In this document: one piece after another, positions 53,882 to 64,000 of the stretch
Numbering within the stretch: the first letter of the stretch is position 1
How the letters are laid out: each line of letters opens with the position of its first letter
Source of the DNA: Vitis vinifera
Lineage: Eukaryota; Streptophyta; Magnoliopsida; Vitales; Vitaceae
Direction of reading: 5' to 3'
NCBI RefSeq assembly: GCF_030704535.1
Contig: NC_081808.1
Location: 18,660,501-18,724,500 of the forward strand
Length of the DNA: 64,000 bases
The notes under the pieces: model-generated
What the model was told of the DNA's origin: nothing
The model's database searches: none
What the model saw: the letters and a program-made list of their open reading frames with translations, nothing else
Made by a program: the position numbers and the translations under genes

Positions 53882-56800
53882 TTATTTGGCCTGAGGGTGA
53901 GAAGAGATGAAGTCAACAGCGACGTTGATGGTGTTGATCTTGTCTGCTTCATTGTCAGGGATCTCAAACCCAAACTCTTCTTCAAGTGCCATCACAACCT
54001 CCACAGCGTCTAGGCTATCTAACCCAAGATCAGTCTGGAAATTAGCGGTTGGTGTAACCTGGAGACAAGAAAAAGCAGATATCAGGTAGGCTCAAGAAAC
54101 AAATGGTGGTACTAGCTATTGACGCCCTTGAAAACAGAAACAGCTACAGTGGGAAACCATTCTACAAAATAAAACAAAACAAACAAGACAGCATTCTCTA
54201 CTTTGTTATCAGCAATTGAACATCTTCCTGGTCCTTTGTTTTTACTTCTCAACCCAGTGGATATGCTAGAAAAAACCTCTCTCCATCAGTTGCTTTTGAA
54301 TTCTTTATTTGGTCACAACTCAATTGCTTTGAGCAATTCCCTGGTATAATTTTATGTAAACTCTAATAATACCAAACATATCAAAGCACTGATTTCATCA
54401 CCACAAACACCATTACACAGAGCATATTTGGTTTTTGGTTTTGAGATCAAAAGGGCATTAAGCCAGAGTAGCTGTCAATTCTCTGCTCTTTGGTTTTCAG
54501 ATCTAAAAATGGATTGTTTCCATCCACTGAATTGACCTCAGAAACTGTCCCAGAATAGTTGTAACAAATGATAAACACACTTAAATTTTTCCAGTTTTAC
54601 AGATTCTAATCCCAAATAGCAATCCTCAGATTTACTATAGCCACTGCTTCATTCATGGAATAGGGGTTGTGGGGGGTAACAGTGCGATTCCATTAAGCAC
54701 ACTAACTCTAGAGGGAAACCAAAACATATACTTTTTTGTTTGCATACAAATATGCATGAACAGATGAATGAAAAATCTTAAACATGGGATGGATTTTGTT
54801 AGTACAGATTTCAATTGAAAAAAAAAAAAATCAAAACGTTTTGAGGAATTTGAAGATCCTTTCGCTTCATCAATTTCAACCTACAACAACAAACACCAAC
54901 AAATATTCAAGTTAAGAATGAAAAAAATATTAAAACTATGTTTAGTTCCCAGAAAATTTGAAGGAAAATGGAAGGAAAAGTAAATAGAAAGAAAAAGGTA
55001 AGAAAAATAAAAAATAGATTTAAAGTCAATAGATTATTTTTATATGTTGTTTCGAACTCATTTCACTTATTTTATCTCTTTTTTCTTTCATCATAAACGA
55101 AGTATATTATATTAATATAAATAAAGATTAAATAATTTGAAAATTCATAAATTTCTAACTAATTTTAATTATATTTGATTTTCTTTGATATTTCCATTGG
55201 TACAACCAAGCATGAAAAAATCATTTTCCTTAACATTTTTTTCCTTTCCTTAGTATATTCTGAGAACTAAAATATAACCTAAGAAAAAGTGAAGGAAAAA
55301 TGACAAATAGATTTTAAATCCATAAATTATTTTTAATATAATACTTCAAACTTATTTCACTTATTTTAATTCTTCTATATAAAGATTAAAAAAAGTTGAA
55401 AATAGATATTTTTTTAATTAATTTTAATTATATTTGAATTTTCTTTCGTATTTTCCGTGGTAAAACCAACCATAAGAAAATCATTTTCCTTAACATCTTC
55501 TTCTTTCCTCCGTGCTTTTGAGGAATCGAGCATAGCTTAAGTGAAGGAAGGTCTTCACCTTAATGGCTCTCTACCCATGCATTAGCTTGTTCAAGCTTAG
55601 GCGACTGATGAAAGAGGGAGCAAAAGGTTTCCAGCTAGGGCACTAAAGAGTAAACCTTAGGACATAAACTTGAAAATGAAAATAAATGCTAGGGAGCCAT
55701 TCATAGGTAGTTAGATAAATGATGCCAACAACACAAAAGCTAACAGCTAACATCCACCCCAATACATAATCAAAACATATCCTTCTATTATACAATTGAG
55801 AAACTGAAAAACAAACCAAGTACAACTCCATAAATCAATATCTGAAACAGATGCCAAAGTCCTGACCAAAGCCTTAAAAGTTAAATCTGAGCAAGCAGTT
55901 ACAAGGACACTCAAAAAAAGCAGCTATGTCATTCTTGATTGATTGATGTTTTACATAAAAATAATGTGCTATAGCTAATTGTGCAAGCAGGTACAATTAA
56001 TTCATTGATTTGTTTCTTGGTTTTCCTCCCTTAAACCTTGAAGGCCTTCTTACTCTTCCTCAATTGGGTTTTATTTTAATCTACTTCTTGTTTCTTATTT
56101 CTTATCCAAATAAATAAAATAAATGAATAAGATCCACCAAAGAAATTTAAGCTACTCCAACTTGAATTAAATCCACTTAAACTATAAAATCCTATTTCAT
56201 TCCATAACTGGTGAGAGAGGTTGGGCTAGCTGTATATTCAAGAAACAAAACTTAAATGAGATAAAAACAAGGAAGAGAATCCTGCAATTAGAACTTAAAA
56301 TAAAAATGGAAGGGGCAAAACAAAGGAATCTGCAGTTATTGGACATCCCCACATGTAAATGCACAGATCAATGATAAACATGAAAAAGCAGGGAGAAATA
56401 ATATTCATAGAAGGACTTCAGGCCAATTAGCTTGGTAGGAGGCTTATATAAGCTTCTAGCTAAGGTCCTTTGCTATTCGCCTCAAGAAGGTGGTGGGTAA
56501 CATAGTGTTGGATTTTCAGCATGGCAGGGAGACAAATTTTGGAAGTTGTTGTTTTGATTGCAAATGAAGCCATTGATTCTAGAGTTAAAGCCAACTTGAG
56601 AGGGGTCATTTGTAAGTTGGCTATTGAAAAGGCCTATGACCATGTAAATTGGAACTTTATTCTTCTAGTATTGGAAAAGATAAGTTTTGGCTCCAAATGG
56701 ACCAATTGGATTAGATGGTGCATCTCTATAGTCCGTTTCTTAGTCTAGGTCAACATGTCCCCTTCAAGCTTCTTTCAAAGTTCTAGGGGTTTAAGGCAAG

Positions 56801-59800
56801 ACAACCCTTTGTCTCCTTATTTATTCATCTTGGCAATGGAGGTTCTTTCTCTTATTCTTATGAAGGCAAAGGAGAGAGGGTTTATCAATGGATTTCTAGT
56901 AAGGGGAAGAGATGGAAAGGGGGTAGAGATTTCCTACTTCTTGTTTGCGAACGATACCCTCATTTTTTGTGATGCTAGGAAGGAAAACCTTGAGTACTTG
57001 GGCTAGATTCTTATGTGGTTTGAGGTTTTTTTTTTTTTTTTTGATGAATAAAGAGAAATATATTAAAAGAAAAGAGGCACTTCAAGGAAGCACCCCAGAG
57101 TATACAGGAGGTATACAAAAGGGAGAAAAAAAACCCCCTAACCAGGGCCTAACCAATCAACAAAATCTACAACGGAAGGAGAACCAAAACCAAAAAACCC
57201 TCTGGGCCACGCCCACAGATTACAAAGGAAAAACGATTTACACCCATGAATCGAATGCTCTTCATTTTCAAACACCCTACTGTTTTTTTCCTTCCAAACA
57301 ATCCAAAAAAGGCACAAGGGAGCTGAAAACCACACTTTCTTCCTTTCCTTTCCCACACAAGGCCCAAACCGCCCCAATAACGCCTCTTTAACTAAAGAGG
57401 GGAGCACCCACGAAACCCCAAAGAGGGAAAAAAGTAAGCTCCATAAACTTTTGGCCAACCCACAATACAGGAGGATGTGATCAATAGACTCTTCCTCTGC
57501 CAGACACAAATAACATCTATTAGCCAAAGAAAACCCTCTTTTCTAAATACGATCCAAGGTTAAGGCCTTTTTCCACATAGCCTCCCAAGCAAAAAAACTC
57601 ACCCTCGGAGGCACTAAAGAATTCCAAATAACTCTTGTAGGAAAATCTCCTAGTCTTTCTGACTCCAACGCCTTGTAAAGAGACTTAACGGAAAATCTTC
57701 CGTCCTTTGCCTTAGTCCAAATTACTTGATCTTCCACATCACTACAAACCCTCCTCCTTTGCAACCTTAAGAGAAGACGCTCCACATCGAACACTTCCCA
57801 ATCATTAAGCCGCCTAAAGAACCTAAGAGCCCACACTCACCCTCCAAAATGGCTCCACACATCCGCCACCCAAGCCTCCTTATCCAAGGATATAGCAAAT
57901 AAAGAGGGAAAAGAAGTACACAAAGGATCATCTCCACACCACTTGTCCTTCCAAAATCTAACCCTTCTACCATTTCCCACAGAATAAACCAAATTGTCGC
58001 CTAACACATCCCAACCTCTCCTAATCGCTTTCCACAAACCAACCCCAAAATTGTCTCTCACAACACGGGACCTCCAACCACCCTCTTCTTTCCCATACTT
58101 TGCACATATAACTTGCCTCCATAAAGCTTCCCTTTCCACCGCAAAACGCCAACTCCACTTACAAAGGAGTGCCTTATTTAGCAACGCCAAGTTCCTCACA
58201 CCCAATCCACTCTTTCGTTTATCTAAGCAAACAATAGACCATTCCACTAAATGGGGCATCCTTTCCAGGGCCCCACCACCCCAAAGAAAATCCCTTTGGA
58301 TCCGCTCCAATCTCAAGCTCACGCTTCTCGGCATATGAAACAGGGACATACAGTAGATAGGCATGCTGGACAGAGTGCTCCGGATCAAGGTCATTCTGCC
58401 CCCCTTGGAGATATACTGCCTTTTCCAAAATGAAAGCCTCTTCCTCAACCTTTCCTCAACCCTGTCCCAAGTTGCCACCTCCTTGAAACGAGCACCCAAA
58501 GGAAGACCCAAATAAGAAGAAGGGAGCTGGCTAACCTTGCAACCAAACTCAAGGGCCAACTCCTCTACATTCTCCACTCTTCCCACCACGATGATCTCAC
58601 TTTTGTCCAAGTTCACCTTCAACCCTGACATGGCTTCGAACCACATAAGAAGCCAACTCAAGTAGGACACCTGATCAATGGAAGGCTCACAAAATACTAA
58701 AGTGTCATCCACGAACAGCAAATGAGTGATCTCCACCCCCACACCTCCTCTACCACTAAGCTGCCACCCCGGCAAAAACCCCCCTCCTTCGCTCTCTTCA
58801 ACAAACAACTAAGAGCCTCCATGACAATCACAAATAGGTGGTTTGCAGTTATGTTAGGCTTAAAGATCAATTTGGAGAAAAGTGAGCTCATCCCTATTGG
58901 GAAAGTCTCAAACTTAGAGGATCTTGTTGGGCCTTTAGGTTGTAAGGTGGGTGCTCTCCCAACCATCTATTTAGGACTTCCGTTGGGAGCCCCTTTCAAG
59001 TGCTCTAGGGTTTGGGATGGGGTGGAAGAAATATTTTGAAAAAGATTAGCGTTGTGGAAGAGATAGCATCTTTCAAAAGGTGGAATGTTGACTTTGGTGA
59101 AGAGCACTTTGTCTAGTCTGTTGATTTACTTCATGTTTCTTTTTGTCATCCCAAAGAGAGCGACTGTTAGATTGGAAAAGATTCAAAGAGACCTTTTATG
59201 GGGAGGAGGAGCTTTGGAACAAAAGCCGCACTTGGTCTTGGTGAAATGGTTTATTGTTCGATTGGACAAACAGAAAGAGGGATTGGGTATTAGAGCTTTA
59301 TCCATCCTCAATGAGGCTCTCCTAGGCAAGTGGTCTTGGAGATTTGTAAGTGAAAGAGACATTCTCTCGAAACGGGTAATTGTGGGCAAGTATGGGCTCG
59401 ATGAGGGGGGTTAGTGCACGGAAGTAGTGAGAGAAGGGCATGGTGTGGGGGTGTGGAAGGCTATTAGAGGCAGATGGAAGATGTTCAAGATTAGAATTGG
59501 GTTTAAGGTAGGGTTTGAAAACAAGGTGAAGTTCTAGAAGGACAAATGGTGTGGAAATTTGACCTTGAGGGAGTCCTTTCCAAATCCATATTCTATAGCT
59601 TCCTCAAAAGATACTTGAGTTAGTGATCTTTGGGAGGATGGTGGCTGGAGTCCTAGGTTTACTAGGCACTACATGCTTGGAAACTAGAGGAGGTGCAAGC
59701 CTTCTTCGGGAGGTTGTCAGCACACCCCATCTCCATTGAGACTGATGATGTCATGGTTTGGTTGCCTACAAATGATGGTGCTTTTCTTGTTAAGTTTTTC

Positions 59801-62283
59801 TATTCTTCTTTGACCAATAGGAGAATAGAGTCATTCCCTTGTAGTATAGCTTAGAATATTTGGGTGTCCCCGAAAATTAGCTTCTTTGCTTGGGAAGCAA
59901 CTTGGGCCAAGATTTTGACTTTGGATCAGCTCAAAAAAAGGGGATGGAGGATTCCTAATAGATGTTACTTGTGCAAGGAATAAGAAGAAACAAGTGACCA
60001 TATACTCTTTCATTATTCAAAAGCTCCTCTGCTGTGACAATTGATTTTTGAACTCTTTGGTATCCAATGGGTGTTGAACTATTTCATTAGAGAGGTCCTT
60101 ATAAGCTGGCACGGGTCCTTTGTTGGTAAAAAGAGGAAGAAGGCTTGGAAGGTTGCTCTGTTGTGTTTATTTTGGGCCTTATGGTGAGAAAGGAATAAGA
60201 GGGTTTTTGACAACTTTGAAAACACGGATCAATCAATTAAAAATTCTTTCTTGTATCTATTTTGGGATTGAGTTAAACTATATAGTAAGGGTGGTTGTTT
60301 ATCGTTGTTAGACTTTGTGGATTGTGTAGGCTCTCGATAGGGTGTGGTAGCGTGTTTTTGTGTCTTCGCTCCTTTTTGTCTTTTGTATACAACGTGTATA
60401 CTTTCTTTCTTTTAATACAATTCTTGTTTACCTATCACCAAAATAAATAAATAAAAATGGAAGGAGAACCTAAAGCCATTGACACAACACTTGACTAGAT
60501 AGTGTAAGCCAATATGCAGACTACAAAAGTTTGGATCCTTCAAAAGTTTCAACAATACTCCCAACATTAAAACTACCCCAGTTCTCATGGTCTAGTGAAA
60601 ATTACTCTGATTCTTACAATGTAATTAGTATCAACATGAGTATTGTAACAGTTTCCAGTTAGGTTCTAAGTAAACAAAAAAACTTTAGCTCAAAATAGTA
60701 GGGTTTGTTTGGAAACATTTTCAAAAATAGTTCTCATAAAATAGTTTTAAGAAAGAAATTCTGTTTGAGAACTTAAATATGAAAAACATTTTTTTTTCTA
60801 GTTATTCTGCATTTCCATGAAGATATTATACACTTATATACAATGTAAAAGTTCTCAAAGTATACTCCATATTTTCAATTGTTACAAAAATACTATAAAA
60901 AAAAAAAAAAAAAAAAAAAACCTGAAACACCTCAGAACAAATTCTTTAAAAGCTGTTTTTTTTTTCTCAAAAGTTTATCAAACATGTTTTCTAAATTAGA
61001 AAACTGTTTTCAATAACAGTTCCCAACTAGGGCCTTAAGTCCTTTTACTCTTTTGGGATTCCATCAAAACTCTCTTGAAGAATGTAAATTTATGTCTCTT
61101 GCATGGTGATTAGGATACAAACTCATTACTAATTGAGTTTAATCTACGAGTCATTCAGATTCTAGAATTCAGGCTTTTTATAACTTAAATTTTTACCTAA
61201 AAAAATGTAAGCAACTATTCATTTTATCAAATATCCTCATGAGGAGCTTCATATTATGTACAAAAACTCAGACCCCACTAGTCAGTTTTCCAGAACATAA
61301 CTACTAATACTCCATTTGGTTTCTCGAAAATGTGGGAAAATAGAAGAAAAAACAAAATGCTGAATCTTTGATGATGACCATCACTATATGTGATCAATCA
61401 TAGATTTATATTATCAAGGACCCAAGAAAGCAAAAACCTAGACTCATCCATCAATTAGTTGACTGAGTAAAAGGAGGTGCCTAAAATTTGTGCAAATCAT
61501 TATCCAAACATTAATGATTTCCAAACAGAAACCCTAAGTTGTCACACCCCAATGCTGTATCATTTCAACCAATTTCCAAACAGAAACCCTAATTTCACCT
61601 TCCAAAACACAATTAGACAAAGCCCCATTCCGATGCTGGCAAAACAGATGAGACGCAGAAAAGTCTAAAACTATTTCCATTCTTTTCCAGGATTTTTTCA
61701 ACTTCACATTTTTTAAATAAAAAATATATATTTTCTTTTCTTCCCCCCCAAAATTTCAATCAATACTCCGGTTGGTTACAGGGTAAACAAGCAGAATGGT
61801 AAAGAAATCAAATCCTAAAATCTAAACTCAAATGAGCCTAAACCAGTCATTTACTTTAATCCAGGCATTCCTCTATATTTCGGGAAACTCTTTTCTTTTT
61901 AAGTTATCATCAACGAAAAAGAAATCTTCGCACAGAAACAACAGAACTCACTAGCTTTTAAAATCCAAGCTAAAACAAATCATAAAAAAATATCATTTTT
62001 GTTTTTATTCCTGAGTTTTCTCACTATCCAAACATACAGCAAACAAAACAATATCTCGCAAATGAAACTTTTATACCTTAGAAGGATCCACTTTCTGGAA
62101 GTTCTTGACGACGGAGATTACTCGATCCGTGACCTCAGATTTATCGAGGAAAGTTCCTCTGATCTCCTCGGAGAAATGGCGTCGTATCAAATTGAAAGAT
62201 AGTTGGAAAGGAACATTAGGGTTTTGCGGCAGGCGTCGAGCTTCCACTCTCAGGTACTTCAGAAGAGCGTTCCTCGCCGCCAT
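53882..62283 (-). CDS. Mitochondrial acyl carrier protein (mtACP)
   Basis: Two coding exons, 62283-62077 and 54058-53882, join in phase to 127 residues across a GT-AG intron of 8.0 kb. Acyl carrier protein carries acyl chains on a 4'-phosphopantetheine arm in mitochondrial type II fatty-acid synthesis (octanoate for lipoate) and is also tied to respiratory complex I. Residues 1 to about 36 ([17 protein letters not shown]...) form a basic, Arg-rich mitochondrial presequence. The mature part reads [20 protein letters not shown], then the carrier motif [20 protein letters not shown]. Ser84 in DSLD is the phosphopantetheine site. The end is SSHPQAK. The length matches plant mtACP (about 120-130 residues). 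The intron carries MITEs and two nested LINEs. Confidence 0.95.
54931..55282. mobile_element. MITE, family A, copy 2
   Basis: Terminal inverted repeats TTAAAACTATGTTTAGTTC (left) and GAACTAAAATATAACCTAA (right) bound a 350-bp non-coding element. Its interior matches 3735-3972 (AATAAAAAATAGATTTAAAG, then GAACTCATTTCACTTATTTT). Confidence 0.65.
55283..55540. mobile_element. MITE, family A, copy 3 (abutting copy 2, left end missing)
   Basis: It begins inside the family consensus (GTGAAGGAAAAATGACAAAT) directly after copy 2 and ends TCGAGCATAGCTTAA. The same internal blocks follow in the same order. Confidence 0.6.
56407..60456 (+). mobile_element. LINE (L1-type non-LTR retrotransposon), 5'-truncated, in the mtACP intron
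   Basis: ORF2 remains on the plus strand run from RT motif [18 protein letters not shown] (56414) through [20 protein letters not shown] near 56795 and a broken catalytic box near 56940 (FANDTLIF in place of FADDTL). The frame resumes at 58846 ([17 protein letters not shown]). It continues through [13 protein letters not shown] wording (59195, [14 protein letters not shown]) and the C-terminal zinc-binding region to a 3' end near 60420, where an A-rich tail follows. ATAGAAGGA (56407-56415) and ATGGAAGGA (60457-60465) may be the target duplication, with one mismatch. It is antisense to the host gene, has many stops, and is interrupted by the copy at 57023-58837. Confidence 0.85.
57023..58837 (-). 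mobile_element. Younger LINE of the same family inserted in opposite orientation
   Basis: A T-run at about 57026-57042 is the poly(A) tail read on the minus strand. The octamer GTGGTTTG occurs at 57015-57022 and 58838-58845, a target duplication within the older LINE. Minus-strand ORFs (58808-57837, 57836-57543 and 57527-57138) encode the C-terminal half of ORF2. They show an intact-looking [10 protein letters not shown] box, [21 protein letters not shown], and the zinc-binding tail [20 protein letters not shown] 323-residue frame remains open, so it is better preserved than its host. The 5' part is missing (truncation at about 58837). Confidence 0.88.
60701..61034. mobile_element. Tourist-like MITE in the mtACP intron
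   Basis: Left end GGGTTTGTTTGGAAACATTT and right end CAGTTCCCAACTAGGGCC are imperfect inverted repeats. GTA and TTA outside would be a mismatched 3-bp duplication. A run of 23 A lies inside at 60898-60920. Confidence 0.5.
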
Positions 62284-62686
62284 TGAGAGTGTTTGATGAG
62301 GGAGGGAGAAAGTGCGAGAAAGTGTGGGAAAGTGCGAGAATGTGAGAGAACAGCTGCCTCGGATGAAATTGAAGTATCATCGGCGATCTCGAGGTTTTGT
62401 GTAAATTTGGATGTATTATATTTTCATCCCTTGTTTTTTCTCTAACTACAAAATCCTCCCCAAAATTTTTTAATAAACCTAAATTAATTTTTTTTAAATA
62501 TTTTATAATATTATCACATTAAATTTTTAAAAATTGTTTTTTCACACAAAAAGGTTTCTATACATTTAATAGTGAATATGGGAACAAAATTTCAGAAATA
62601 ATTTTAATATATTCATTTCAAAATATTTTAAAAATTAAATTATTTGTATTTTTTAAAATAATGAAAAAATAACTTTTAGAAGAATA
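62284..62686 (-). promoter_or_regulatory. 5' flank of mitochondrial ACP gene
   Basis: The first 110 bases or so upstream of the start codon (to about 62400) are GC-richer and probably 5'UTR. An AT-rich stretch near 62405-62425 could hold the core promoter. Repeats begin at 62687, leaving about 400 bp of unique flank. Confidence 0.45.
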
Positions 62687-62689
62687 TAA

Positions 62690-63046
62690 GGGTTTGTTTG
62701 ATAATTATTTTCGAAAATAAATCCGAAAAATAGTTTTTACAAATAGTTCTCTATATTTTGTAGAATAAAGGTCTGTTTGAAACTTAAAATATTTTAAACA
62801 TGTTTTTAATATTTTTAAACATGTTTTAAAAATAATTTTTATATTTATTGTTTTTAATTTTAATCATTTTACATGTTTATATAATTATTTTTAAAAAACA
62901 ATCATTAAAAAAAAAGTCAAAATATATAAAACAACTAAAAGATGTTGTGAAAACAAAAAAAAAAAAAATGGTTTTTGGTTGTCAAAAGTATTTTCTTGTT
63001 TTTTGTTCTGAAAAACTGTTCTCGAAAACACTTACCAAATAAACCC
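62690..63046. mobile_element. Tourist-like MITE overlapping the left arm of the long inverted repeat
   Basis: TAA (62687-62689) then GGGTTTGTTTGATAATT at the left, and TTACCAAATAAACCC then TAA (63047-63049) at the right, fit a 357-bp Tourist element with a 3-bp duplication. A mirror-image copy starts at 63850 in the right arm and runs out of the window. Confidence 0.6.
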
Positions 63047-64000
63047 TAAATGCCCTATTTTTTTTAAAAACAAACATGTATCGATTAAAATAAGAATCGT
63101 TTTGAAATTTTTTGGTAAAAGTATTTCAAATATAGCATTTTTCAAAAAAAATATTTTAAATTATTAAGAAATGTTTCTAATCCCATAAAAGTTTGTTCAT
63201 ATTTAATTAATAATATAATTTGTTGTTTCATTTTGTAGAACCTCGGGCACTATCAACTCTCCTAAAAACAATTGTAGTTACAAAAATAACCTAGCCTATT
63301 CCCCTAAAAGCAATTGTTATTATGAAAATACCTTATTCTTATGGTGCATTTACCCATGTGTCCATGACATTCAAACATAAACAGAATTGATGAATGTGAC
63401 CACCCTTTAATTGATGAATTGATGAACAACATTTGTTTTTAAGAAAATTGGTAATATATATTGTCAAGGGGAGATTGTTGACAAATTAAAGGGTGGTCAC
63501 ATTCATCAATTCTGTTTATGTTTGAATGTCATGGACACATGGGTAAATGCACTATAAGAATAAGGTATTTTCATAATAACAATTGCTTTTAAGGGAATAG
63601 GCTAGGTTATTTTTGTAATTACAATTGTTTTTAGGAGAGTTGATAGTGCCCGAGGTTCTACAAAATGAAATAACAAATTATATTATTAATTAAATATGAA
63701 CAAACTTTTATGGGATTAGAAACATTTCTTAATAATTTAAAATATTTTTTTTGGAAAATGCTATATTTGAAATACTTTTACCAAAAAATTTCAAAACGAT
63801 TCTTATTTTAATCGATACATGTTTGTTTTTTTAAAAAATAGGACATTTAGGGTTTATTTGGTAAGTGTTTTCGAGAACAATTTTTCAGAACAAAAAACAA
63901 GAAAATACTTTTGACAACCAAAAACCATTTTTTTTTGTTGTTTTTACAACATCTTTTAGTTGTTTTATATATTTTGACTTTTTTTTTAATGATTGTTTTT
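62894..64000. repeat. Long near-perfect inverted repeat (arms at least 517 bp, loop about 71 bp)
   Basis: The left arm, 62894-63412, is the reverse complement of 63484-64000, read through by eye with about ten substitutions and one or two small indels in homopolymer runs (roughly 98% identity). The loop is 63413-63483. The pairing continues past the window end, so total arm length is unknown. No coding frame is present. The loop ends with AAGGGGAGATTGTTGAC, which resembles a Copia polypurine tract joined to an LTR start. Confidence 0.92.

Noticed and set aside
58219..59389. Several extra ORFs around the LINE junction on both strands
   Set aside because: They are shadows of the two opposed LINE ORF2 copies, not host genes.
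62894..64000. Palindrome as a long-read hairpin artefact
   Set aside because: About ten scattered, mostly transition differences between the arms are more than expected from one molecule read twice. I cannot fully exclude an artefact because the window ends inside the structure.

Overview
The window is nuclear DNA of a higher plant. It holds six recognisable genes with GT-AG introns. They encode chloroplast, mitochondrial, ER and spliceosomal proteins close to well-known eudicot orthologues, and they sit in AT-rich DNA full of Copia and LINE retroelements and MITEs. A woody eudicot such as grapevine would fit the intron sizes and repeat style, but the species is inferred. I found no bacterial-type features, no CRISPR array and no canonical tRNA or rRNA gene.

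Layout. 1-3.2 kb: 3' half of VIPP1 (+), whose 5' exons lie outside the window. 4.2-4.9 kb: intronless TIC20-II (+) with a G-box in its promoter. 5-7 kb: a (TA)n microsatellite and a 630-bp inverted-repeat element. 7.2-16.6 kb: LUC7-like U1 snRNP protein (-), 13 coding exons. 18.2-29.1 kb: a decayed Copia element (+) whose RNase H domain is split by a second Copia element (-) with paired LTRs, a PBS and a CCTAT target duplication; that inner element carries a further insertion. 29.2-30.7 kb: a third Copia fragment. 30.9-38.8 kb: EMC10 (+), 8 coding exons, with a LINE remnant in one intron. 41.3-48.0 kb: calreticulin-3 type calreticulin (-), 14 coding exons, ending in HDEL. 48-53.9 kb: intergenic, with MITEs and a small fold-back. 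53.9-62.3 kb: mitochondrial acyl carrier protein (-), two coding exons around an 8-kb intron that contains a LINE interrupted by an opposite-strand LINE of the same family. 62.7-64.0 kb: a Tourist-like MITE and a near-perfect long inverted repeat that runs off the window.

The genes are unrelated housekeeping loci and form no operon or cluster. VIPP1 and TIC20-II both serve plastid membranes; EMC10 and calreticulin-3 both serve ER protein biogenesis and are convergent neighbours. I infer nothing functional from these adjacencies.

I see no convincing new biological system. The most unusual structure is the long inverted repeat at 62.9-64.0 kb, just upstream of the mitochondrial ACP gene, which could yield a long hairpin RNA.
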